Positions 25,429-33,895 of a stretch of 64,000 bases of DNA are shown here, one piece after another (position 1 is the stretch's first letter; each line of letters starts with the position of its first letter). Source of the stretch: Aquisalimonas sp. (GTDB taxonomy: Bacteria; Pseudomonadota; Gammaproteobacteria; Nitrococcales; Aquisalimonadaceae); NCBI GenBank assembly GCA_007126095.1, contig SLBZ01000058.1, positions 25,746 to 89,745 of the forward strand, given 5' to 3'. The notes beneath the pieces were generated by a model. The model saw only the letters and a list, made by a program, of their open reading frames with translations. It searched no databases and was not told the origin of the DNA. The position numbers and the translations under genes were made by a program.

Positions 25429-28400
25429 ACCTGGCCGGTTTCACCGTCCGGCGCCCGGTACTCACGCTCATGGTCACGCTGATCAGTGTGACCATCGGCG
25501 TGATGGCCCTGAGCCGGCTGCCCATCGACCTGCTGCCGGATATCACCTACCCCACCATCACGGTCACCACCGAGTACCCCAATGCCGGGCCCGAGGAGGT
25601 CGAGCAGCTCATCACCCGCCCGGTGGAAGAAGCCGTCGGTGCCGTGGAAGGGGTCGAAGAGATCAGCTCCACCTCCACCGAGGGCAGCAGCAATGTGCGT
25701 ATCGCCTTCGGCTGGGGCACGAATCTGGAAGAGGCCTCCAACGACATCCGCGACCGCCTGGAGCGCATCATCAACGCCCTGCCCGATGATGCCGACCGGC
25801 CGCGGGTGCGCAAGTTCGACGCCGCCGACACGCCGATTCTCCTGATCGGTGTCGCCGCGCCACTCGACCCCATCGAGCTGCGGCAACTGGTGGACGACCG
25901 GATCCGGCCGCGACTGGAGCGCCAGAGCGGCGTGGCCGCGGTGGACGTCTGGGGCGGACTGGAGCGGGAGATCCGGGTGGACGTGCAGCCGGAGCGGATG
26001 CAGGCCCTGGGGCTGGACCTGCAGGACGTGCGCGACGCCATCCGCGACGCCAACGTGATCGTCCCGGGCGGCGACATCATGGACGGGCTGTTCGAGATCC
26101 GCATCCGGACACCGGGGGAATTTCGCAGCCTGGACGACATCACGGCGACGGTAATCGACGTGCGCAACGGCGCCCCGGTGACCATCGGTCAGGTGGCCGA
26201 CGTGCAGGACACCCACCAGCGGGTGACGCGCATCATCCGCATCAACGACGATCCCGGCCTGCGGCTGGCCGTGCGCAAGCAGTCGGACGCCAACACCGTG
26301 GAGGTGGCGCGCAACGTCAACGCCGAAATCGAGCGTCTGGGACGGGACTACCCGCAGCTCCAGATCGTGCCGGCAGTGGACAACGCCGTGTTCATCCAGC
26401 GCTCCATCGACAACGTCAGCCGCTCCATCCTCTACGGCGGCAGCCTGGCGGTGCTGGTGCTGCTGTTCTTCCTGCGCAACATCCCGTCCACGCTGGTGGC
26501 GGCCACCGCCATCCCGGTCTCCGTGATCACGACCTTCGCGCTGATCTACTTCGGCGGCTTCACCCTCAACCTCATGACCCTGGGCGGGCTGGCGCTGGGG
26601 GTCGGCCTGATGGTGGACAACGCCATCGTGGTCATCGAGAACATCACACGCCGCCGCCGCGATCTGGGCGAGGCGCAGAGCGCCGCGGCCGTCGCCGGCA
26701 CGGGTGATGTGGCTGCCGCCATCATCGCCAGCACGCTCACCACGCTGGCCATCTTTCTGCCCATGTTCTTCGCCCAGGAGCTGGCCGGCGTACTGTTCCG
26801 GCAGCTGGCCTTCGTGGTGGCGTTCGCCCTGTTCTGCTCCCTGCTGGTGGCCCTGACCCTGGTGCCCATGCTCATGGCCCGCCCGTGGGTGGAACTGGCA
26901 ACGGCGCCGGGGATCTTCGCGCCCCTGGCCAACGGCTGCGGGCGCCTGATCGCGGGCCTCGAACGCGGCTACCTGCGCACCCTGGAGTGGGTGCTCGGCA
27001 ACCGCGCCGCAGTGCTGCTGGGCGCCGTCATCCTGTTCGCTGCCGCCATCGCGGTGGTGCCGCGCCTCGGCACGGAGTTCATGCCTGCCACCGACGACGG
27101 CGAGGTGCGCGTGAGCTTCGAAATGGAGCCGGGCACCCGCCTGGAGGTGATCGACGAACAGGTCCAGCGGGCCGAGGCGATCATCCATGCGGCCGTACCG
27201 GAGATCGAGAACACGGTCGTGAGCGTGGGCTCGTCCACCTTCCGCGCCAGCTCCCCGGCCCGGGCCGACATCACCATGAGCCTCGTCCCCCTGGCGGAGC
27301 GCAGCCGCAGCAGTGAAGACATCGCCACTGACCTGCGCCGCCGCCTCACCGACACCGCCGGCGCCACGGTGCGCGTGCGTGCCAGCCAGGGCATGGTGTT
27401 CAGGCGCCTGGGCGGAGGCGGCGAGGAGCAGCTGGAGATCGACATCCAGGGGTTCGAGCTGGAGACCCTGGACGCCGTGGCCCGGGAGGTAGCCGACCGC
27501 CTGGAGGATGTGGCGGGCATCACCGACATCGCCCTGGCCCGGGAAGACGGCACGCCCCAGGAACTGGTGCGGGTCAACCGCGAACGCGCGGCAGACCTGG
27601 GCCTGAGTGTCGGCCGCGTGGCCCGCACCATCGAAACGGCCCTGGGCGGAAGCACCACCGGCCAGTTCCGTGACGGCGGCAGCGAACACCCGATCCGCGT
27701 CCAGCTTCAGGACGCCCGGCGCATGAGCACCGACGACCTGCTGGCCCTGAGCATCCCGGGCCCCGACGGCGGCAACATCGCGCTGCGCAACGTCGTCACC
27801 CTGGAGCCTTCGGAGGGGCCGATCCAGATCTTCCGCAAGGAACAGCAGCGCCTGAACACCGTCTCCGCCAACGTCTCGGAACGCGACCTAGGGTCGGTGG
27901 TGGCGGATGCCCGCGCGGCCCTGGCCGACATGCCCCTGCCGCGCGGCGTGGACATCACCTTCGCGGGCGATTACGAGGAGCAGGAGGCGGCGTTCTCCGA
28001 ACTAGGCCTGTCCATGCTGCTGGCCATCGCCCTGGTCTACATGGTGCTGGCGAGCCTGTATGAATCGTTCCGGGACCCGCTGATCGTCATGGGCGCCGTC
28101 CCCATGGCCGCCATCGGCGTAGTGGGCCTGCTGCTCGCCACCGGCACCACACTGAACACCCAGTCGCTGATCGGCTGTATCATGCTGGTGGGCATCGCCG
28201 TGAACAACGCCATCCTGCTGGTGGACCAGAGCGCGCGCCTGCGGACCCACGACGGCTTCGCCGTGGGCGCCGCGGTGCGGGAAGCGGCGCGGCGGCGCCT
28301 GCGGCCCATTCTCATGACGTCGCTGACCACCATTCTCGCCCTACTGCCCCTGGCGCTGGGTATCGGTGAAGGCGGCGAAGCCCAGGCGCCCATGGCCCGT

Positions 28401-28493
28401 GCCGTCATCGGCGGACTGCTGAGTTCCACCGCCATCGCGCTGTTCGTCATTCCCGTGCTCTACACCCTGTTCCATCGGGAGCATCGCCCATGA
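25425..28493 (+). CDS. RND efflux pump, HAE1-like inner-membrane transporter
   Basis: A 1022-residue proton-driven pump with twelve helices and two large periplasmic loops. It starts GFTVRRPVLTLMVTLIS, has GLALGVGLMVDNAIVVIENI (TM4, proton-relay Asp) and GIAVNNAILLVDQ (TM10). The TM10 Lys of AcrB is Asn here, and only one of the AcrB TM4 Asp pair is kept (VDN). Both features occur in several non-AcrB RND branches, so function is likely intact. GTG start, coupled to the adaptor; its stop overlaps the TolC-type gene by 4 nt. Confidence 0.93.
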   Translation: MNLAGFTVRRPVLTLMVTLISVTIGVMALSRLPIDLLPDITYPTITVTTEYPNAGPEEVEQLITRPVEEAVGAVEGVEEISSTSTEGSSNVRIAFGWGTNLEEASNDIRDRLERIINALPDDADRPRVRKFDAADTPILLIGVAAPLDPIELRQLVDDRIRPRLERQSGVAAVDVWGGLEREIRVDVQPERMQALGLDLQDVRDAIRDANVIVPGGDIMDGLFEIRIRTPGEFRSLDDITATVIDVRNGAPVTIGQVADVQDTHQRVTRIIRINDDPGLRLAVRKQSDANTVEVARNVNAEIERLGRDYPQLQIVPAVDNAVFIQRSIDNVSRSILYGGSLAVLVLLFFLRNIPSTLVAATAIPVSVITTFALIYFGGFTLNLMTLGGLALGVGLMVDNAIVVIENITRRRRDLGEAQSAAAVAGTGDVAAAIIASTLTTLAIFLPMFFAQELAGVLFRQLAFVVAFALFCSLLVALTLVPMLMARPWVELATAPGIFAPLANGCGRLIAGLERGYLRTLEWVLGNRAAVLLGAVILFAAAIAVVPRLGTEFMPATDDGEVRVSFEMEPGTRLEVIDEQVQRAEAIIHAAVPEIENTVVSVGSSTFRASSPARADITMSLVPLAERSRSSEDIATDLRRRLTDTAGATVRVRASQGMVFRRLGGGGEEQLEIDIQGFELETLDAVAREVADRLEDVAGITDIALAREDGTPQELVRVNRERAADLGLSVGRVARTIETALGGSTTGQFRDGGSEHPIRVQLQDARRMSTDDLLALSIPGPDGGNIALRNVVTLEPSEGPIQIFRKEQQRLNTVSANVSERDLGSVVADARAALADMPLPRGVDITFAGDYEEQEAAFSELGLSMLLAIALVYMVLASLYESFRDPLIVMGAVPMAAIGVVGLLLATGTTLNTQSLIGCIMLVGIAVNNAILLVDQSARLRTHDGFAVGAAVREAARRRLRPILMTSLTTILALLPLALGIGEGGEAQAPMARAVIGGLLSSTAIALFVIPVLYTLFHREHRP

Positions 28494-30160
28494 GGCCATC
28501 CACCGCACTGCCGGCCGCCCTGCTCGCTGCAACCGCACTGGCCGTACCCATGCTATCGGCGGATCAACCCGGCGACGCTGCGCGGGCGCTCATCGATGCC
28601 CGGCCGGTTGATCCGGGTGTCACGGCCCCGGATGGAACCGTGGACCAGCTGGACCGTGACCCGCCCCGGGAGGCAACCGGCGCCGAGCTGGATCTGTCCC
28701 TGCCGCTGGACTGGACGGGCCCCGAGCCGGTGGACGACGTGCCCCTGTCCCTGTCCGTGGAGGACGCCGTCCTCCTGACCCTGGAGAACAACCGCTCGCT
28801 GGCCTCGGAGCAGCTCCAGCCCGCCATCGCCGGCACCTTCGAGGCGGTGGAGCGCGCCGTCTTCGACCCGGTGATCTTCGGCGAGATGAGCATCGGCCGC
28901 GACCGGGTCGTGCAGCAATTCCAGGAACTGGCCGAGCCCCCTGAGGAACGACGCACGGAGACCGAGCGCATCGAGGGCGGGCTGCGCCAGTCGCTTCCCA
29001 CCGGCACCGATCTGGAACTGTCCGTGCGTAGTGACCGCGCCGACCGGTCCGGAGTCGAGGAACAGTACGCAAGCCGCCTTGGCATCACCCTCACCCAGGC
29101 CCTGCTTCAGGGTGGGCGCATCGACTCCAACCTCGCCAACCTGCGCCAGGCGGAGATCGACACCCTCGCCAGCGTCTACGAGCTGCGCGGCTTTGCCGAA
29201 GCCCTGGTGGCCGAGGTGGAGAACGCCTACTGGAGCTACGTGCTCGCCGAGGAGCAGGTGGCGATCTTCGAGGAAGCGCTGGATGTGGCGGAACAGCAGC
29301 TGGAGGAGACCCGGCGGCGCATCAGCGTGGGCGACCGGCCGGAAACCGACGAGACCGCGGCCCAGGCGGAAGTGGCCCTGCGCCGCCAGGGGTTGATCGA
29401 TGTACGCAGCCAGCGGGAGAGCGCGCGCCTGTCCCTGCTGCGCCTCATGAACCCGCCCGGCGCCACCTGGGATACGGCGCTGGAGGCTGAGGACGAACCG
29501 GACGTGGTGCCCCTGCCGCTTGGCGAGGTCCGCGAGCACGTCCAGCTCGGCCGCGGCCTGCGCCCGGACCTCAACGAAGCCCGCCTGCAGATCCGGCGCG
29601 GCGAGCTGGAGGTAGTGCGCACCCGCGACGGCATGCTGCCGCGGCTGGACTTCTTCGTCACCCTCGGCAAGACCGGTTACGCCGACAGCTTCGGTGACTC
29701 CTGGCGCGACGTGGACGGCCCGGGGTACGACTTCCGCGCCGGCATCCAGGTGGAGACGCCGGTGTTCCGTCGGGCGGAGACTGCCCAGCGCGACCGCGCC
29801 CTGTTCAACCGCGAACGGGCCGGCGAAGCGGTGGCCAATCTGCGGCAACTGGTGGACCTGGACGTGCGCAATGCCTGGCTGGAGGTGGAGCGCACCCGCG
29901 AGCAGGTGGACGCCGTTGCCGTCACCCGGCGCCTGCAGGAGGAAGTCCTGCGCGCCGAGCAGGCCCGCTTCGAGGTGGGCGAGACCACCGCGCTGGTGGT
30001 CGCTCAGGCGCAGCGCGACCTGCTGGAGAGCCAGCTGGAGGAAGTGGAAGCCGCCATCTCCTGGCGCCAGGCGGTCACCGAACTGCACCGGCAGAGCGGC
30101 ACCCTGCTGCTCCGGCGGGGGATCGGCATGCCCGGCGACGAGGAAGTGCTGATCCACTAA
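28490..30160 (+). CDS. TolC-family outer-membrane efflux channel
   Basis: A 556-residue exported protein. Its signal peptide likely ends near residue 23 (VPMLSA). An unusual acidic, proline-rich stretch of about 60 residues precedes the first TolC repeat, which starts at LSVEDAVLLTLENNRSL; the second repeat begins near LGEVREHVQLGRGLRPDLNEARL. It supplies the outer-membrane duct for the pump. The ATGA overlap with the pump makes a three-gene operon. The acidic spacer is not typical of E. coli TolC. Confidence 0.9.
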   Translation: MRPSTALPAALLAATALAVPMLSADQPGDAARALIDARPVDPGVTAPDGTVDQLDRDPPREATGAELDLSLPLDWTGPEPVDDVPLSLSVEDAVLLTLENNRSLASEQLQPAIAGTFEAVERAVFDPVIFGEMSIGRDRVVQQFQELAEPPEERRTETERIEGGLRQSLPTGTDLELSVRSDRADRSGVEEQYASRLGITLTQALLQGGRIDSNLANLRQAEIDTLASVYELRGFAEALVAEVENAYWSYVLAEEQVAIFEEALDVAEQQLEETRRRISVGDRPETDETAAQAEVALRRQGLIDVRSQRESARLSLLRLMNPPGATWDTALEAEDEPDVVPLPLGEVREHVQLGRGLRPDLNEARLQIRRGELEVVRTRDGMLPRLDFFVTLGKTGYADSFGDSWRDVDGPGYDFRAGIQVETPVFRRAETAQRDRALFNRERAGEAVANLRQLVDLDVRNAWLEVERTREQVDAVAVTRRLQEEVLRAEQARFEVGETTALVVAQAQRDLLESQLEEVEAAISWRQAVTELHRQSGTLLLRRGIGMPGDEEVLIH

Positions 30161-30191
30161 CGCGCGGCGGCGTACCCGCTCATCCCGCGCA

Positions 30192-30246
30192 TTGACTTCC
30201 AGACGCGTGTGCCTGTCATAATAAGTGAGAATTAGACTCAATCTAA
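30192..30246 (+). promoter_or_regulatory. Promoter and palindrome of the metal ABC operon
   Basis: TTGACT (30192-30197) is a good -35; CATAAT (30217-30222) or the shifted TCATAA is a possible -10 at 18-19 nt spacing. Just downstream, TTAGA-N5-TCTAA (30232-30246) is a perfect inverted repeat ending 11 nt before the start codon. It could be a metalloregulator site, such as MntR or Fur/Mur type, because the operon encodes an Mn/Fe-type importer. The sequence does not exactly match a box I know. Confidence 0.55.
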
Positions 30247-30256
30247 AGGAAGAGCC

Positions 30257-31156
30257 ATGCGTCGTCTCACCATTGCTGCGCTGTTCGGTCTGCTGCTTGT
30301 TATCCTTCCGGCGCAGGCCGCCCCTGACGAGCGCCTCAAGGTCGTTGCCACCTTCTCGATTCTCGCGGACATCACCGACCGCATCGGCGGTGACGCCATC
30401 GAGCTCACCAGCCTCACGCCGGTCGGTGCCGAAGTGCACGAATGGGAGCTGAACGCCCGCAACTTCGCGGCCCTGGAAGAGGCCGACGTGATCTTCTACA
30501 ACGGCTACAACCTGGAGCAGTGGATGCGTCAGGTTCGGGCTACCATCCAGGACGGCACGCCGGTGGTCCCGGTTGCCGAAGAGAGCGGCCGGGAGACCCT
30601 GGGCATCGTCACCGGCGACCTGGAAGGGGATCCGGACCCACACCTGTGGATGGACCCACGCGCCGCCGCCGCATACGGTCAGGCCATCGCCGATGCCCTG
30701 GGCGACCGGGCCCCGGAACACGCCGACCGGTTCCAGTCGCGGGCCGACGCGTTTGCCGAGGAGATGGACGCTCTTTTCAACGAAATCGAGACCATTCTGG
30801 CCGTCATCCCCGATGATCAGCGCACGCTCATCACTAGCGAAGCGGCCTTTCTCTACTTCGCCGATGCGTTCGATTTCCACCACGATGGCATCTGGGGCAC
30901 CAACTCCGAGGAGGAAGGCACCCCGCGACAGGTCGCCCGGGTGACCGACGTCATTCAGGAGCGCCAGCCGAAAGCACTATTTTGGGAGAGCACCATTTCC
31001 GACCGCCACGTGCGCAGCATCTCGGGTGACACCGGCGTCCCCTACCACGGGCCGCTGTACGTGGACTCCCTGAGCGCGGCCGACGGCGATGCACCCGATT
31101 ACCCCGCCATGCTGCGCCACAACGCGCGCATGCTTGCGGACCGGCTGGCCCCCTGA
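30257..31156 (+). CDS. Mn/Fe-type ABC transporter substrate-binding protein (cluster A-1)
   Basis: A 299-residue exported protein with a signal peptide ending near QAA (residues 20-22). The four expected metal ligands are visible: H61 (GAEVHEWE), H129 (DPHLWMDP), E195 (TSEAAF) and D270 (LYVDSLS). Glu at the third position and the lack of a His-rich loop mark manganese/iron rather than zinc carriers (PsaA/MntC/SitA type). AAGGA is 7 nt upstream of the start. It heads a three-gene operon with ATPase and permease. Confidence 0.9.
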   Translation: MRRLTIAALFGLLLVILPAQAAPDERLKVVATFSILADITDRIGGDAIELTSLTPVGAEVHEWELNARNFAALEEADVIFYNGYNLEQWMRQVRATIQDGTPVVPVAEESGRETLGIVTGDLEGDPDPHLWMDPRAAAAYGQAIADALGDRAPEHADRFQSRADAFAEEMDALFNEIETILAVIPDDQRTLITSEAAFLYFADAFDFHHDGIWGTNSEEEGTPRQVARVTDVIQERQPKALFWESTISDRHVRSISGDTGVPYHGPLYVDSLSAADGDAPDYPAMLRHNARMLADRLAP

Positions 31157-31161
31157 CTGCC

Positions 31162-31980
31162 ATGGCCGCGAACCCCGCCCCGTATCAGTCAGCGCAGGCG
31201 GACAGCGCCGTGTCCGTATCGGGGCTGACCGCGGCCTATGACGGTGCACCGGTGCTGGACAACGTCTCCTTCGAACTGGGCGCCGGGCAGTGGCACACCG
31301 TCATCGGCCCGAACGGCTCGGGCAAGACCACGCTGCTGACCATCCTGGCCGGTTCCCTGACACCGGTGCGCGGGGACGTGAAGCTCTTCGGTGGCGACCC
31401 GGAGGCGTGCCGGCGGCGCAGTGAAGTGGCCTACATGCCGCAGCACGAGAACCTAGAGTGGGATTTCCCCATCTCCGTGTGGGATACGGTCATGACCGGT
31501 CGCTACGGGCACATGCGCCGGGACGCCCTGTGGCGCCGGTTCCTGCCCGCGCGGCTGAGTGCCGACCGGCACCGGGAGATCTGTGCACGCGCCCTGGCCG
31601 AGGTGCGCATGGATCACCTGGCCAGACGCCCCATCGGACAGCTCTCGGGGGGTCAGAAAAAGCGCGTCCTGCTGGCGCGCATGCTCACCCAGGAGGCACC
31701 ACTGGTGCTGCTGGACGAGCCCCTGGTGGGACTGGACAAGGACAGTCGCCGCCTGATTCTGGACGTGCTGCGCCGCCAGCGCGAACGCGGACAGACCATC
31801 GTGATGGTCACCCACGATCTGGTGAACACCATGAAGTACGCGGACCAGGTGCTGCTGCTGAACCGCTCGGTGATCGATATCGGCCCGCCGGCGGAGATGC
31901 TGCGCGACGACATGCTCACACGCACCGCGGCGCCCAACTGGCTGACGCAGACGCCTGCCGCTGACGAGGAGGACGCCTGA
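31162..31980 (+). CDS. Metal ABC transporter ATP-binding protein
   Basis: A 272-residue ATPase with Walker A GPNGSGKTT, the VAYMPQHENLEWDFPISVWDTVM block typical of the Mn/Zn importer ATPases, signature LSGGQKKRVLLARML and Walker B LVLLDEPLVGLD. It sits 5 nt after the binding-protein gene and 5 nt before the permease gene. Together they import the metal bound by the first gene's product. Confidence 0.93.
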   Translation: MAANPAPYQSAQADSAVSVSGLTAAYDGAPVLDNVSFELGAGQWHTVIGPNGSGKTTLLTILAGSLTPVRGDVKLFGGDPEACRRRSEVAYMPQHENLEWDFPISVWDTVMTGRYGHMRRDALWRRFLPARLSADRHREICARALAEVRMDHLARRPIGQLSGGQKKRVLLARMLTQEAPLVLLDEPLVGLDKDSRRLILDVLRRQRERGQTIVMVTHDLVNTMKYADQVLLLNRSVIDIGPPAEMLRDDMLTRTAAPNWLTQTPAADEEDA

Positions 31981-31985
31981 GCGCC

Positions 31986-32921
31986 ATGGTGGAGGGATTC
32001 GATGCGTTCAGCCGTAACGTGGTGGACGTCCTGCTGGGCGGGCTGATGGGCGTGGTGGGCCTGCTGCCCGAGAGCATCGCCGAGCCGTTCCAGTACGCGT
32101 TCATGCAGCGCGCCCTGCTCACCGCCATCGTGGTGGGCGCGACCTGCGGGCTGCTGTCGTGCTTCATCGTGCTCAAGCGGTGGTCACTGCTCGGCGACGC
32201 CATCTCCCACGCCGTCCTGCCCGGCGTCGCCATCGCCTACCTGGTGGGGTGGCCCTTTTTCATCGGCGCGTTCATAACCGGCGCGCTCACGTCTCTCGGA
32301 ATCGGCGCCATCGAGCGGCACACGCGCCTGAAGGCGGACGCGGCCATGGGCGTGATGTTCACCGCGGCGTTCGCCATCGGCGTGGTCATCATCAGCCAGA
32401 TCGCCTCCAGCACGCACCTGATGCACATCCTGTTCGGCAACGTCCTGGGGGTCCAGCCCGCGGCGCTGCTGCTGACCATCATCGCGGGCCTGATCGCCGT
32501 GGCGGCGGTGGCTCTGTTCTACAAGGAGCTGCTGCTCTACACCTTCGACCCCGTCCAGACGCGGGCGCTCGGCTTCCACTCCGGCCGCATCCACTACGGC
32601 CTGATCCTGCTGCTGACGCTGACCATCGTGGCGAGCCTGGAGACGGTGGGCATCATCCTCGTGGTGGCGATGCTGGCCACCCCGGGCGCCACCGCTCACC
32701 TGCTCACCGACCGCCTGCCGGTGATGCTCGCCATCGCCATCGGTGTGGGCGTGTTCTCGGCGATCATCGGCCTGTACCTGGCCTACTACTTCAATCTCGC
32801 CTCCGGCGGCAGCATCGTGGTGGTAGCCTCGACGCTGTTCCTGCTGGCGCTGGTATTCTCACCACGCCACGGACTGCTGCGGCGCTGGTTCCGGGACGCG
32901 GCGATCCGCCGGGCCCACTGA
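31986..32921 (+). CDS. Metal ABC transporter permease (ABC-3 family)
   Basis: A 311-residue inner-membrane protein with about eight helices. It has FIVLKRWSLLGDAISHAVLPG, the EAA-like coupling loop of the ABC-3 family, and ALLTAIVVGATCGLLS just before it. An N-terminal amphipathic lead of about 35 residues precedes the first helix. Only one permease gene is present, so it presumably works as a homodimer; SitABCD-like systems carry two. Confidence 0.92.
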   Translation: MVEGFDAFSRNVVDVLLGGLMGVVGLLPESIAEPFQYAFMQRALLTAIVVGATCGLLSCFIVLKRWSLLGDAISHAVLPGVAIAYLVGWPFFIGAFITGALTSLGIGAIERHTRLKADAAMGVMFTAAFAIGVVIISQIASSTHLMHILFGNVLGVQPAALLLTIIAGLIAVAAVALFYKELLLYTFDPVQTRALGFHSGRIHYGLILLLTLTIVASLETVGIILVVAMLATPGATAHLLTDRLPVMLAIAIGVGVFSAIIGLYLAYYFNLASGGSIVVVASTLFLLALVFSPRHGLLRRWFRDAAIRRAH

Positions 32922-32936
32922 CCCCGCCGCGGTCAG
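32918..32936. terminator. Small hairpin at a convergent junction
   Basis: CTGACC (32918-32923) and GGTCAG (32931-32936) form a 6-bp-arm stem across 7 nt, overlapping the permease stop codon. The sodium-channel gene ends 20 nt further on in the opposite direction. It is a modest candidate for termination in either direction. Confidence 0.3.
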
Positions 32937-32956
32937 CGCTTCCCCATGGGAATTGG

Positions 32957-33787
32957 TCAGCGCCTCCCCAGCCGGTTCTCCAGCCGCTCTACCTTTTCGT
33001 GCAACTCCTCGATCAGGCGGAGCATCCGCTCACGCTCCTCGTGCGCCTTGGCCTCGGTCTGCTGATGCTTGGCGTCCGCCTCTTCCATGTGCCGCTCCTG
33101 CATGGTGTTGACGATGATACCGATGAAGAGGTTGAGCACCGTGAACGCCGACAGCAGGATGAAGACCACGAAATAGAGCCACGCCAGCGGGTAGACCGCC
33201 ATCACCGGCCGGGCGATCTCTTCGGACCAGCTCTCCAGGGTCATCACCTGGAACAGCGAGAACAGCGTCAGCCCCAGGTGGCCGAAGTCCTCGGGGAAGC
33301 TCTCCCCGAACAGCTTGGTGCCCATGACGCCGAAGATGTAGAACACCAGCCCCAGCAGAAAAGCGATCCAGCCAATGCTCGGGATCGCTTTCAGCAGCGA
33401 CTCCACGATCATGCGCAGCCGCCCCACCTTGGCCACCAGCCTCAGCACGCGGAGGATGCGCAGGGCACGCAGCACCGAGAACGGCCCGGAGTCGGGAAGC
33501 AGCGAGATGGCGACGATGACGAAGTCGAAGACGTTCCAGCCTTCCCGGAAAAACCGGTAGTCGAAGGCGAACAGCTTCAGCCCGATCTCGATGACGAACA
33601 CCGTCAGCACCGCCCGCTCGATGATGAGCAGCGGGCCCGCCGCGTAGTGCTGCACGATCTCGAACGTCTCCAGCCCCAGCGTGATGGCATTGAAGCAGAT
33701 CAGGACGATGATGAAGTTCTGAACGGGGCGGCTTTCCACCCACTGCCCGACGCGCTGGCGCAGCCCCGGCGTTGATGTGTACTCCAT
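32957..33787 (-). CDS. Bacterial voltage-gated sodium channel (BacNaV)
   Basis: A 276-residue single-domain six-helix channel. The S4 sensor carries R107, R110, R113, R116 and further basic residues at 120 and 123, three apart. The pore helix runs into TLESWSEE at 183-190, the high-field-strength sodium filter of NaChBac/NavAb/NavMs. S6 is LYFVVFILLSAFTVLNLFIGIIV. A C-terminal coiled coil (about 248-274) assembles the tetramer. It admits Na+ on depolarisation and probably helps motility, pH or salt adaptation. The ATG at 33787 is close to the S1 start. Confidence 0.93.
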   Translation of the reverse strand: MEYTSTPGLRQRVGQWVESRPVQNFIIVLICFNAITLGLETFEIVQHYAAGPLLIIERAVLTVFVIEIGLKLFAFDYRFFREGWNVFDFVIVAISLLPDSGPFSVLRALRILRVLRLVAKVGRLRMIVESLLKAIPSIGWIAFLLGLVFYIFGVMGTKLFGESFPEDFGHLGLTLFSLFQVMTLESWSEEIARPVMAVYPLAWLYFVVFILLSAFTVLNLFIGIIVNTMQERHMEEADAKHQQTEAKAHEERERMLRLIEELHEKVERLENRLGRR

Positions 33788-33895
33788 TGCGAACCTCTCG
33801 CTCGAAATCGGTCAGCCGCTGGCGGGATACGAACGAGCCGGGGCTCGCGGATCGTGGTTCACCGTGGCGCGGCGACGCTTTGTGTCAGGGATCGG

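Noticed and set aside
25299-27689. A 796-residue open frame on the minus strand inside the RND pump gene
   Set aside because: It is antisense to a clearly conserved pump, rich in His, Arg, Gln and Gly, and has no recognisable motif. Long antisense frames are expected at this GC content. Similar frames at 12471-14621, 28553-30883 and 48367-50577 were rejected for the same reason.
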